From positions 62,001 through 126,000 of the forward strand of contig NZ_JAJFEQ010000004.1 of NCBI RefSeq assembly GCF_020707265.1: a stretch of 64,000 nt of DNA, in the 5' to 3' direction. The position numbers and the translations under genes were made by a program. Numbering within the stretch: position 1 is the stretch's first letter; each line of letters starts with the position of its first letter. The notes beneath the pieces are model-generated. The model was given only the letters and a program-made list of their open reading frames with translations, was not told where the DNA came from and did no database searches. This document shows positions 34,829 through 42,520 of the stretch, one piece after another. Source of the DNA: Massilia sp. IC2-477. GTDB taxonomy: Bacteria > Pseudomonadota > Gammaproteobacteria > Burkholderiales > Burkholderiaceae_D.

Positions 34829-35704
34829 TCAGAACGGGACGTCGCCCTCGATGGTGGTGCGGTAGAGCTTGCGGCGCTGGTCTTGCGGGAAGGGCGTCGC
34901 CAGGTGCATCAGCGAGCGGTTGTCCCAGAACACCATGTCCTTCGGCTGCCACTGGTGGCGGTAGACGAATTCGGGACGGGTGCTGTGCGCGAATAACTGG
35001 TCGAGCAGCTCGCGGCTGCGCTCTTCCGGCAGGCCCACGATGCGGGTGGTGAAGTGCTCGCTGACGAAGAGCGCGCGGCGGCCGGTTTCCGGATGGGTGC
35101 GCACTACCTTGTGTACGGCGGGCACTACCTCGTCGATCTGTTCCTGGGTCAGCTTCGGCCGCCACGGGTTACGCCGGCGCAGCTCCTCGTACTTCGCCAG
35201 GTAGCTGTGCTCGGCACGCAAGTCCTCGATCTCGCGCTTGAGCCGTTCCGGCAACGCGTCATAGGCCGCATGCTGGTTGGCGAACAGGGTGTCGCCGCCT
35301 TCCGTGGGGAGCTCCTGGGCGTGCAGCATCGAACCCAGGCTCGGCACCGCCTTGTACGACAGGTCCGAATGCCAGAAGTGGCCGGCGTCGCCCAGGCCGA
35401 TCGGCTGGCCGTTCTCGCGGATGTTCGAGATCACCAGCACCTCTTCCTGCTCCGGCAGCTGGAACTGGCGCAGCACGTGGATCTGCAGCGGACCGAACCG
35501 GCGGCTGAAGGTCACCTGCTCGCGCGGGGTGATGGACTGGTCGCGAAACACCAGTACGTGGTGATCGAGGTGGGCACGGTGCAGGCGGCGGAAATCCTCG
35601 TCGCCGAGCGGGCGGGCAAGGTCGAGACCCAGCACTTCGGCGCCGAGCGGCTGGTTGGCGAGAGGACGGATGTCGAAATCCTGGCGGGGCGAATCGAGCG
35701 GCAT
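34829..35704 (-). CDS. TauD/TfdA family Fe(II)/2-oxoglutarate dioxygenase
   Basis: A 291-residue non-haem iron enzyme. The iron-binding facial triad is His112 and Asp114 (HFWHSDLSY) and His267 (DNRSLMHLATP). The Arg of QRRKLYRTTIEGD near the C-terminus binds 2-oxoglutarate. WHSD rather than WHTD is nearer to the TfdA side of the family than to TauD itself, so taurine is not assured as substrate. First gene of a four-gene operon with an ABC importer, suggesting that the imported compound is oxidised here, perhaps to release sulfite. Confidence 0.9.
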   Translation of the reverse strand: MPLDSPRQDFDIRPLANQPLGAEVLGLDLARPLGDEDFRRLHRAHLDHHVLVFRDQSITPREQVTFSRRFGPLQIHVLRQFQLPEQEEVLVISNIRENGQPIGLGDAGHFWHSDLSYKAVPSLGSMLHAQELPTEGGDTLFANQHAAYDALPERLKREIEDLRAEHSYLAKYEELRRRNPWRPKLTQEQIDEVVPAVHKVVRTHPETGRRALFVSEHFTTRIVGLPEERSRELLDQLFAHSTRPEFVYRHQWQPKDMVFWDNRSLMHLATPFPQDQRRKLYRTTIEGDVPF

Positions 35705-35916
35705 GGTAGCTATCGTTGAGTGAACCTGATTTCAGAATAGCCACGCACTCCAGCCCCAACAACGAATCATTTCGACTAACTTCATGCACTTTTTGAAAGC
35801 TTCGAGGGTACCCACTAGGCGGGCACTGCGCGATTTCGATGCGTGAAACATGGTTTTTTGCTAGGATTCGATAGTTTTCCTTACGGCATTCGCATCAAGC
35901 GCCCTTTCAAGCACGC

Positions 35917-36486
35917 ATGGCCACAGACAAAGAACTCAACGACTTCCTCGCGAATGTCGAACGGCGTGCGTTCAAGCAGGCGGTGTATGCGGTACGCAAG
36001 GACGAAGCGGCGCTCGACATCGTGCAGGATGCGATGATCAAGCTGGCCGAAAAATACGGGGACAAGCCGGCTGCCGAACTGCCGATGCTGTTCCAGCGCA
36101 TCCTGCAGACCACCATCCTCGACTACTTCCGCCGCGAAAAGGTTCGCAATACCTGGGTCAGCCTGTTCGGAGGCTTCAGCCGGCCGGATGGGGACGATGA
36201 GGACTTTGATATACTTTCTTCCTATGAAGCGGAGGAAGGAACGGCCGCTGCAGAGTCGAGTGCCGATCAGTTCGAGCGTGCGCAAACCTTGCGTCTGATC
36301 GAACAGGAAGTAGAAAAGCTCCCGGCGCGTCAACGGGAAGCCTTCCTCATGCGTTACTGGCAGGATATGGACGTGGCCGAGACGGCCGAAGCGATGGGTT
36401 GCTCCGAGGGAAGCGTAAAGACGCACTGTTCCCGTGCAACCCACGCCCTCGCCGCCGCGCTCAAGGCCAAGGGAATCAAGCTATGA
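35917..36486 (+). CDS. ECF-type RNA polymerase sigma factor
   Basis: A 189-residue sigma-70 family protein. Region 2 covers about 15-80 (VYAVRKDEAALDIVQDAMIKLAEKY ... ILQTTILDYFRREKVRN) and region 4 about 125-180 (LRLIEQEVEKLPARQREAFLMRYWQDMD, then ETAEAMGCSEGSVKTHCSRATHALAAAL, the helix-turn-helix). An acidic linker of about 40 residues joins them. The next gene, a single-pass membrane protein, overlaps its stop by 4 bases and is a good anti-sigma candidate. Confidence 0.93.
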   Translation: MATDKELNDFLANVERRAFKQAVYAVRKDEAALDIVQDAMIKLAEKYGDKPAAELPMLFQRILQTTILDYFRREKVRNTWVSLFGGFSRPDGDDEDFDILSSYEAEEGTAAAESSADQFERAQTLRLIEQEVEKLPARQREAFLMRYWQDMDVAETAEAMGCSEGSVKTHCSRATHALAAALKAKGIKL

Positions 36487-36881
36487 ACACGGACGACATC
36501 AACCTGGCGTACAAGATACGCCATGCCCTGAACGACAACCTCGACGCGCTGCCGGCTTCCACGACCGAGCGGCTGGCTGCGGCGCGCGCGCTCGCCTTGT
36601 CACGCAAGAAACCTGATGCGGCACCAGGCAAGCCGGGCAAGCGTCCGCTGTTCGACTTCAATGCGCTGTTCACCGGCCCTGCGCTGGCGCGTATCGCCGT
36701 GGCGGTGCCGATGCTGGCGCTGGTCATCGGGATGGGCGGCGTGTACCAAGTCGAACAGCAGCAGCGCCTGGCCGCCATGGCCGAGATCGACGCCGCCGTG
36801 CTGGCCGACGAGCTGCCGCTGACCGCGTACCTCGACCATGGCTTCAATGCCTACGTGGAGTCGCAGCAGCGCCACCAATGA
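36483..36881 (+). CDS. DUF3619 family membrane protein, candidate anti-sigma factor
   Basis: A 132-residue protein with one transmembrane helix at about 73-93 (ALARIAVAVPMLALVIGMGGV). The N-terminal half (MNTDDINLAYKIRHALNDNLDALPASTTERLAAARALAL) would be cytoplasmic and the short C-terminus periplasmic. It begins in a 4-base ATGA overlap with the sigma factor gene. The architecture and coupling are like anti-sigma factors, but no zinc-binding HxxxCxxC motif is seen. DUF3619 genes commonly follow this sigma gene in Burkholderiales. Confidence 0.8.
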   Translation: MNTDDINLAYKIRHALNDNLDALPASTTERLAAARALALSRKKPDAAPGKPGKRPLFDFNALFTGPALARIAVAVPMLALVIGMGGVYQVEQQQRLAAMAEIDAAVLADELPLTAYLDHGFNAYVESQQRHQ

Positions 36882-37636
36882 CGAAAAGCGCGCCGAAGCC
36901 CCGCATCGCCGTTGTTGCAACTGCGGCAGCGGTCCTGATCGCCGGGGCTGCGACCTGGGCGGTCTACAACCGGTCAGAATCCACCGCGCCCGCCGCGCGC
37001 GGCGCAGACGCACCTCCGACGACCTCTGCGGGCGCCAAGCCGCCTGCCAAGACCCTCGACAAGCCGCTCTGGCGCGAGCTGACGCGCGCCCAGCAGGCCG
37101 CGCTCAAGCCACTGCAGCCCGAATGGAACGGCATGGACGGCATGCGCAAGCGCCGCTGGCTCGAGCTGTCCGCCCGCTTCGCCTCGATGAGCCCGGCCGA
37201 GCAGCAGCGTGTGCACGAGCGCATGCGCCAGTGGATGCGCCTGACGCCGGCCCAACGCAACCTGGCGCGCGAGAATTTCAACAAGACCCGCAAGCTGGCG
37301 CCCGGCCAGAAGGCCGCGACCTGGGAAAGCTACAAGCAGCTGTCCGAGGAAGAAAAGCGCCGCCTGGCCCGTTCCGGCACGACCCAGGGAACGCCCTCGC
37401 TGCCGCATTCGCCGGTGATCGCTACGCCGACCAGTTGCCCACCGGGCGCCACCCGCCGCGGCACAACCTGCATCCTGCCGACGCCGGGCACGCCGGCCAC
37501 GGCCGCAAGCCCTGCCCCGGCCCTGCCTCCCGCACCGCCGGCCACCAGCCCGGCCGGCACCTCGAGCGCCGCCCCTTCCGTCCAGAGTGCACCCAATGCA
37601 AGCAGCCCAGGCAGCGCCAGCAACGCAAGCAACTAA
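36878..37636 (+). CDS. DUF3106 domain protein
   Basis: A 252-residue protein anchored by an N-terminal helix (IAVVATAAAVLIAGAATWAVY). The DUF3106 core at about 60-165 has LWRELTRAQQAALKPLQPEWNGMDGMRKRRWLELS and MRLTPAQRNLARENFNKTRK, helix-rich repeats similar in spirit to periplasmic CpxP-like helices. The last 80 residues are a Pro/Ala/Ser low-complexity tail with CPPGATRRGTTC. It overlaps DUF3619 by 4 bases, so it belongs to the sigma operon. Function unknown; an envelope-stress role is a guess from context. Confidence 0.82.
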   Translation: MTKSAPKPRIAVVATAAAVLIAGAATWAVYNRSESTAPAARGADAPPTTSAGAKPPAKTLDKPLWRELTRAQQAALKPLQPEWNGMDGMRKRRWLELSARFASMSPAEQQRVHERMRQWMRLTPAQRNLARENFNKTRKLAPGQKAATWESYKQLSEEEKRRLARSGTTQGTPSLPHSPVIATPTSCPPGATRRGTTCILPTPGTPATAASPAPALPPAPPATSPAGTSSAAPSVQSAPNASSPGSASNASN

Positions 37637-38138
37637 GCCGGCGATGGTGGAAACGCCAAGCGTGCGGCGCCGCCTGCTGGCCATGGTGTACGAGGCATTC
37701 TGCCTGTTCGCCGTGTGCGCCTTCGCAATTGGCCTGTACATGCTGCTGACCCTGAACAGCCAGCATCCGGTGGCGAAATTCGGCATGAACCTGTGGCTGG
37801 TGGCGGTGGCCGGCGCCTATTTCATGTGGTGCTGGATCGACGGCGGCCATACGCTGGCGATGAAGACCTGGCGCATGAAGCTCGTCAAAGTCGGGCATGC
37901 CAAAGTACCCTTCAAGACCGCGCTGCTGCGCTACGTGCTGGCCTGGGGCTGGTTCGCTCCGGCGCTGGCCGTGTGCTGGGCCTTCGGCCTGCACAAGCCG
38001 GGCCAGATCGGCATCGCCCTGCTGGTGGGGATCGTCCCCTGGGCAATGACGGCCCTGTTCGACAAGGACCGGCAATTCCTCCATGACCGTTTGGCGGGCA
38101 CCCGCCTGATCGCCCTGCCGAAAAAAGCCAAGCGCTAA
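37596..38138 (+). CDS. RDD family membrane protein
   Basis: A 180-residue protein with the RDD pattern: R-D near TM1 is seen as SVRRRLLAMVYEAFCLFAVCAF. A second segment follows (NLWLVAVAGAYFMWCWIDGGHTLAMKTWRMKLVK), then a third hydrophobic stretch and a C-terminal FDKDRQFLHDRLAGTRLIALP. RDD proteins are small polytopic proteins of unclear role, some linked to ion transport. The start is uncertain: ATG 37596 overlaps the previous gene by 41 bases; ATG 37644 (MVETPSVRRRL) follows it without overlap. Fourth gene of the sigma cluster. Confidence 0.85.
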   Translation: MQAAQAAPATQATKPAMVETPSVRRRLLAMVYEAFCLFAVCAFAIGLYMLLTLNSQHPVAKFGMNLWLVAVAGAYFMWCWIDGGHTLAMKTWRMKLVKVGHAKVPFKTALLRYVLAWGWFAPALAVCWAFGLHKPGQIGIALLVGIVPWAMTALFDKDRQFLHDRLAGTRLIALPKKAKR

Positions 38139-38232
38139 GTAGCGCTTGCTTGCCGCGCGGCATTCGAACGCGGCCTTGGCGAAAACAACGGAATAATCGA
38201 AGGCTTCAACGCATCCTGTAGAAAGGTGAGCC

Positions 38233-39195
38233 ATGAAGCTATCGAACTTCCGCGTCGTCATCATGGGCGCGTCGAGCGGCATCGGGGCCGCAACGGCCAT
38301 CGCGTTTGCCCGCGAGGGTGCGCAGCTGGTGCTGGGCGCGCGCGGCAAGGAAGGCCTGGATGAAGTCGTGCGGCGCTGCCGCCAGGCCGGAGGCGAGGCA
38401 GAAGCCCTGGTCGTGGATGCGATCGACGCCGACGCGGTGGCGGGCTTTGCGCACAAGGCGCGCTCCATGCTGGGCCGCATCGACCTGTGGTTCAGCTGCG
38501 TCGGCGCAGGCGCGGTCGGCAAGTACGCCGAGGTGCCGATGTCCGACCACCGGCGCGTGATCGAGACCAACCTCCTCACCCACATGAACGACGCGCACGC
38601 GGTGCTGCCGATCTTCCTGGAACAGGACCAGGGCATCTGGGTCAACATGATCTCGGCCGGCGGCTATGTCGCCTCGCCCTTTGCCGCCGCCTACTCGGCC
38701 AGCAAGTTTGGCCTGCGGGGCTTCAGCGAATCGCTGCGGGCGGAACTCGGCAAGCGGCCCCGCATTCACGTGTGCGACGTGTATCCGACCTTTGTCGATA
38801 CGCCGGGGTTCCGCCATGGGGCCAACTACACGGGGGCGAAGCTGTCGTATCCGCCGGGCGTCCTGAAGCCGGAAACGGTGGCGGATGCGGTGGTGGACCT
38901 GGCGCGCAATCCGCGCCCCAGCACCGGCGTCGGAGCACCGGTGGCGATGTTCAGGCTCAGTAATTTTGCGGCGCCAAACCTGATCGCCTCCAGCATGAAC
39001 TACTTCCTGGACCGGTGGGCGAAACGGGCGGAGCGGGTGCCGGATACGCGTGGGGCGCTGTATGAGCCGCAGCACGGTTTCAGCGGTATCCGCAGTGGGG
39101 AGCGCAGGGTGGAAGAGCCGCGCAATACTGCGCTCGTACTGGGTGCGGTGGCGCTTGGGGCGGCGGTGGGGATGGGGCTCTTGCGAAAGCGGTGA
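38233..39195 (+). CDS. Short-chain dehydrogenase/reductase with C-terminal membrane anchor
   Basis: A 320-residue SDR. The cofactor loop is VVIMGASSGIGAATAIAFA, the active-site Ser lies in MISAGGYVASPFA, and the catalytic pair is YSASKFGLRGFSESL. Beyond the usual 250 residues a tail ends in TALVLGAVALGAAVGMGLLRKR, a hydrophobic helix with basic end, so the protein is probably tail-anchored in the inner membrane. The AGGAG-like GAAAGGTGAGCC site precedes ATG 38233. Substrate unknown. Convergent with the pseudouridine synthase gene, with no gap between stops. Confidence 0.88.
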   Translation: MKLSNFRVVIMGASSGIGAATAIAFAREGAQLVLGARGKEGLDEVVRRCRQAGGEAEALVVDAIDADAVAGFAHKARSMLGRIDLWFSCVGAGAVGKYAEVPMSDHRRVIETNLLTHMNDAHAVLPIFLEQDQGIWVNMISAGGYVASPFAAAYSASKFGLRGFSESLRAELGKRPRIHVCDVYPTFVDTPGFRHGANYTGAKLSYPPGVLKPETVADAVVDLARNPRPSTGVGAPVAMFRLSNFAAPNLIASSMNYFLDRWAKRAERVPDTRGALYEPQHGFSGIRSGERRVEEPRNTALVLGAVALGAAVGMGLLRKR

Positions 39196-39927
39196 TCAGA
39201 AGCGCTCGTAGTCGAGCAGATACCGCCACTGCCCCACCTGCAGCCCTGCCATCGGCACACGCCCGATGCGGATCCGTCGCATCTCGACAATCTCCAGCCC
39301 CACGGCACGGCACATGTGATCGATGAGCCCGGGCTTGACGCCCTTGAGCGCAAAGCGCAGCCGGTGCTCGCTCTGCCAGCTGACCTTCATCGGCGCGATC
39401 GGCTTGCCGTTGAAACTCAGGCCGTGATTCAGCAGCGCCAGTCCGCCCTCCACCATGGCGCCGCTGACGTCGACGATGAATTCCTGCTCTACGCGCTCGC
39501 CCTCTTCCAGCAGCTTGCGTGCCACGCGGAAGTCCTGGGTATAGATCACCAGTCCGCTCGCATCCGTTTCCAGCGGCGAGGTCAGGGTCAGCTTGTGCAG
39601 GTGGCGCTTGAGAAAGCGCGGCTGTCCGTGCGTCTGGGCCAGCGCGTCAAGCGTCAAGCAGCCCAGGGCCGGCTCGCCACGCGCACCGACACCCGAATTG
39701 AAACCGGCCGGCTTGTGCAGCAGGATGGTCACGGGTGGCGCCTCTTCCGCCGAAGCGCCTGGCAGCACGCGCACCTCCTGCGAGGGCAACACGCGGCTGG
39801 CCGGGTCTTCGACCACCTGGCCGTCGACGCTGATGCCTCCGCCCATGATGTAGCGTTCGGCCTCGGCGCGCGAGCAGCCCAGCTGTGCGGCGACGCGCTT
39901 GGCGAGACGGATGGCATCAATACTCAT
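39196..39927 (-). CDS. RsuA/RluF-like pseudouridine synthase fold protein with Asp-to-Glu change
   Basis: A 243-residue protein with an N-terminal S4 RNA-binding domain (LAKRVAAQLGCSRAEAERYIMGGGISVDGQVV) and a pseudouridine synthase-like domain (ILLHKPAGFNSG, LKRHLHKLTLTSPLETDASGLVIYTQD, LRFALKGVKPGLIDHMCRAVGL). In RsuA/RluF the motif is GRLD-x-D-x-x-GL with the first Asp catalytic; here it reads PLETDASGL, so Glu120 stands there. It may be inactive on RNA or use the acid differently. I prefer the ATG at 39927, which shares a base with the ltaE stop (TGATG); an ATG 12 bases upstream is also possible. Confidence 0.82.
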   Translation of the reverse strand: MSIDAIRLAKRVAAQLGCSRAEAERYIMGGGISVDGQVVEDPASRVLPSQEVRVLPGASAEEAPPVTILLHKPAGFNSGVGARGEPALGCLTLDALAQTHGQPRFLKRHLHKLTLTSPLETDASGLVIYTQDFRVARKLLEEGERVEQEFIVDVSGAMVEGGLALLNHGLSFNGKPIAPMKVSWQSEHRLRFALKGVKPGLIDHMCRAVGLEIVEMRRIRIGRVPMAGLQVGQWRYLLDYERF

Positions 39928-40955
39928 CAGCCGCGCCATTCAGCAAAGAAGCCCTTGAACACCTCGACGGTGCGCGCCACGTCGGCGGCGCTGACGTCCA
40001 GGTGCGTCACCAGGCGGGTACGCGGGCCGATCGAGGCGCGGATCTGGGCGCGCGCCAGCGTTTGGCGCAGCGGCTCGCAGGCAGCTGCCGGGATGTCGAG
40101 CCAGAAGATGTTGGTTTGCGGCGTGCCGACCTTCAGCGCGTCGATCTCGGCAAGGCCGCGGGCCAGCGCGGCAGCGTTGTCGTGGTCCTCGGCCAGGCGC
40201 TGCACATTGTGCTCGAGCGCGTACTGCGCTGCAGCCGCCAGCACACCGGCCTGGCGCATGCCGCCGCCCAGCATCTTGCGCCAGCGCTTGCCCTGTTCGA
40301 TGAAGGCTTTCGGGCCCAGCAGGACCGAACCGACCGGCGCACCCAGGCCCTTGGACAGGCAGACTGAGACGGTGTCGAAGCCCTTGACCACGTCGCGCAG
40401 GCTGAGGCCCTGCTTGACCGCTGCGTTGGCGATACGGGCGCCGTCCAGGTGGGTGGCCAGGCCCTTGCCATGCGCAAGATCGGTTGCCGCCTTCACGTAC
40501 TCCTGCGGCAGCACGCGGCCGCCGATGGTGTTTTCCAGCGCCAGCAGGCGGGTGCGCGCGAAGTGCATGTCGTCGGGCTTGATGTAGGCCTCGATGTCGC
40601 TCAGTGCGATGCTGCCGTCCGGCTGGTTGACGATCGGCTGCGGCTGGATCGAACCCAGCACCGCGGCGCCACCGCCTTCGTACTTGTAGGTATGCGCTTC
40701 CTGTCCAACCAGGTATTCGTCGCCTCTAGCGCAGTGCGTCATCAGGGCGATCAGGTTGGTCTGGGTACCCGACGGTGCGAACATGCCCGCCTCATAGCCG
40801 AACAGGTCGGCGGCGTAATCCTGCAGGCGGTTGACCGACGGGTCGTCGGCGTAGACGTCATCGCCGACGTCGGCTGCGGCCATGGCAGCGCGCATGGCTT
40901 CCGATGGTTGGGTGACGGTGTCGCTGCGCAGGTCGATCCAGTGCTGGTTGCTCAT
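39927..40955 (-). CDS. ltaE: Low-specificity L-threonine aldolase
   Basis: A 342-residue PLP enzyme of fold type I that cleaves L-threonine or allo-threonine to glycine and acetaldehyde. It starts with the family signature LRSDTVTQPSEAMRAAMAAADVGDDVYADDPSVNRL. The PLP-binding Asp is in ATHLDGARIANAA and the Schiff-base Lys in VCLSKGLGAPVGSVL. It follows the methyltransferase start region upstream and runs into the pseudouridine synthase-like gene by a TGATG overlap. In context it is a glycine-forming housekeeping enzyme. Confidence 0.95.
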   Translation of the reverse strand: MSNQHWIDLRSDTVTQPSEAMRAAMAAADVGDDVYADDPSVNRLQDYAADLFGYEAGMFAPSGTQTNLIALMTHCARGDEYLVGQEAHTYKYEGGGAAVLGSIQPQPIVNQPDGSIALSDIEAYIKPDDMHFARTRLLALENTIGGRVLPQEYVKAATDLAHGKGLATHLDGARIANAAVKQGLSLRDVVKGFDTVSVCLSKGLGAPVGSVLLGPKAFIEQGKRWRKMLGGGMRQAGVLAAAAQYALEHNVQRLAEDHDNAAALARGLAEIDALKVGTPQTNIFWLDIPAAACEPLRQTLARAQIRASIGPRTRLVTHLDVSAADVARTVEVFKGFFAEWRG

Positions 40956-40962
40956 ATCGTTC

Positions 40963-41841
40963 TCAGTCTGCTGTAACAGGGGTATAGAAACGTTGCTTCA
41001 TCTCGTCGAGGCCCAGTTCGGCCATCACTTCCTGCAGGCGCTCGGTCGGGCGGCGGCGCGGCAGGTTCTTGTAGGTCGCCACGATGAGTTCATTCTTCAT
41101 CGAGTGCTCCCAGCCCACCAGTTCGGTGACGGTGACCTGGTAGCCGTGGGCTTCCAGCTGCAGGCAGCGCAGCACGTTGGTGACCTGGCTGCCGAACTCG
41201 CGGGTGTGGATCGGATGGCGCCAGATCTCGGTCAGTGCGCTGCGGCCCAGCTCCTTGCCCTTGTTCTTGCGCAGCACGCTCGCCACCTCGGCCTGGCAGC
41301 ACGGTACCAGCACCATGTGCCTGGCCTGCTTCTTGAGCGCGAAGTCGATGGCGTCGTCGGTGGCCGTGTTACAGGCGTGCAGCGCGGTGACGATGTCGAT
41401 GGTCTCCGGCAGCTCCCTCGAGGTGGTCGATTCCGCCACCGACAGCGGCAGGAAGGACATGCCGCCAAATCCCAGGCGTGCGGCCAGCTCGGTGGACCTG
41501 GCGACCAGCTCTTCGCGCGTCTCGATGCCGTAGATGTGCGAATTGCCTTCCAGGCCCTTGAAGAACAGGTCGTACAGGATGAAGCCGAGGTAGGACTTGC
41601 CGGCGCCGTGGTCGACCAGCGAGACGGCCTGCTTCTGTTCCAGCACGTCCTTCAGCAAGGGCTCGATGAAGTTGTACAGGTGGTAGACCTGCTTGAGCTT
41701 GCGGCGGCTGTCCTGGTTCAGTTTGCCGTCGCGCGTGAGGATGTGCAGTTCCTTCAGCAACTCGATGGACTGGCCAGGGCGAACCTCTGGCGGCAGTTCC
41801 GGCGATGCTGGTGGCTTGGGGGTGTGCTTAGCGTGCTTCAT
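40963..41841 (-). CDS. Class I SAM-dependent methyltransferase fused in context to the isc operon end
   Basis: A 292-residue protein. The SAM motif I is SLVDHGAGKSYLGFILYDL, followed by IYGIETREELVARST, and motif II-like DIVTALHACNTATDDAIDFAL. The HACNTATDDA and LVPCCQAEV segments with conserved Cys and His are typical of a widespread methyltransferase group (METTL25/RRNAD1-like) with unknown target. Its ATG at 41841 lies 14 bases inside iscX, so it is translated with the isc operon. ltaE follows 7 bases later. Confidence 0.85.
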   Translation of the reverse strand: MKHAKHTPKPPASPELPPEVRPGQSIELLKELHILTRDGKLNQDSRRKLKQVYHLYNFIEPLLKDVLEQKQAVSLVDHGAGKSYLGFILYDLFFKGLEGNSHIYGIETREELVARSTELAARLGFGGMSFLPLSVAESTTSRELPETIDIVTALHACNTATDDAIDFALKKQARHMVLVPCCQAEVASVLRKNKGKELGRSALTEIWRHPIHTREFGSQVTNVLRCLQLEAHGYQVTVTELVGWEHSMKNELIVATYKNLPRRRPTERLQEVMAELGLDEMKQRFYTPVTAD

Positions 41842-42022
41842 CGATCCATGCTGCCTGAATGGCTTCCAGTACGCGTTCGCCGCCGCGCGTGCGGTCGTCG
41901 TTGAAGCCCTCGAGCCCGACGACCCAGTTGTGCAGGTCGACGAAGCGTACGTTGGCGGGGTCGACGTCGGGATACTTCTCGTACAGGGCCTCGGCAATCG
42001 CCGAGACGTCAGTCCACTTCAT
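41828..42022 (-). CDS. iscX: Fe-S assembly protein IscX
   Basis: A 64-residue acidic protein: MKWTDVSAIAEALYEKYP, DVDPANVRFVDLHNWV, then FNDDRTRGGERVLEAIQAAWIDEA. The DxxGF-like and WxxxIAxxLxxxY patterns are the IscX/YfhJ signature. It binds IscS and iron and tunes cluster synthesis, competing with frataxin. The length matches E. coli IscX (66 aa). It is the last canonical gene of the isc operon, 12 bases after fdx; a methyltransferase gene starts inside it. Confidence 0.95.
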   Translation of the reverse strand: MKWTDVSAIAEALYEKYPDVDPANVRFVDLHNWVVGLEGFNDDRTRGGERVLEAIQAAWIDEAR

Positions 42023-42034
42023 GGCAGGCCTCTT

Positions 42035-42376
42035 TCAGTGGCTTTTCTCTGCTGCGTGGTTGATGGTGTATTTCGGGATCTCGACGACCAGGTCTTCGTC
42101 GGCGACGATCGCCTGGCAGGACAGGCGCGAATTCGGTTCCAGGCCCCAGGCCTTGTCCAGCATGTCTTCTTCTTTTTCTTCCTGTTCGTTCAGCGAGTCG
42201 AAGCCTTCGCGCACGATCACGTGGCAGGTGGTGCAGGCGCAGACGCGGTCGCAGGCGTGCTCGATCTCGATGTCGTTTTCCAGCAGGACGTCGCAGATCG
42301 ATTTACCGGCCGGGGATTCCAGCACGGCGCCGTCGGGGCAGAAGACTGGGTGGGGGAGGATGACGATTTGTGGCAC
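42035..42376 (-). CDS. fdx: ISC-type [2Fe-2S] ferredoxin
   Basis: A 113-residue adrenodoxin-type ferredoxin. Cluster-binding Cys are in EHACDRVCACTTCHVIV (CxxxxxCxxC spacing) and a fourth in SRLSCQAIV. It begins MPQIVILPHPVFCPDGAVLESPAGKSICDVLL and ends with the conserved VVEIPKYTINHAAE. It gives electrons for cluster synthesis on IscU. It lies between hscA and iscX; a palindromic repeat pair separates it from hscA. Confidence 0.96.
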   Translation of the reverse strand: MPQIVILPHPVFCPDGAVLESPAGKSICDVLLENDIEIEHACDRVCACTTCHVIVREGFDSLNEQEEKEEDMLDKAWGLEPNSRLSCQAIVADEDLVVEIPKYTINHAAEKSH

Positions 42377-42414
42377 TTGGATTACCTCGTTAATTTTTCT
42401 GTGTGACTACCCCA

Positions 42415-42508
42415 ACCCGTCGTTCCCGCGCAGGCGGGAACCCAATTTTGCGTGCGTCACGTCTGCGCTACGAACTTGGATCCCCGCCTGCGCGGGAATG
42501 ACGGTCTT
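42415..42508. repeat. Inverted pair of palindromic repeats, CCCG-hairpin family, copy 2
   Basis: Unit 1 (42415-42449) reads ACCCGTCGTTCCCGC ... GCGGGAACCCAATTTT; unit 2 (42473-42508) is its inverse, AACTTGGATCCCCGC ... GCGGGAATGACGGTCTT. Core hairpin CCCGC-CTGC-GCGGG. Compared with the pair at 14673-14790 the units are in the opposite order. It sits between hscA and fdx inside the isc operon, so it is transcribed. Confidence 0.82.
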
Positions 42509-42520
42509 GAGAATAGTGGT

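Noticed and set aside
34829..35704. Naming the dioxygenase tauD
   Set aside because: The iron motif is WHSD, nearer to TfdA-type enzymes, so taurine specificity is not supported.
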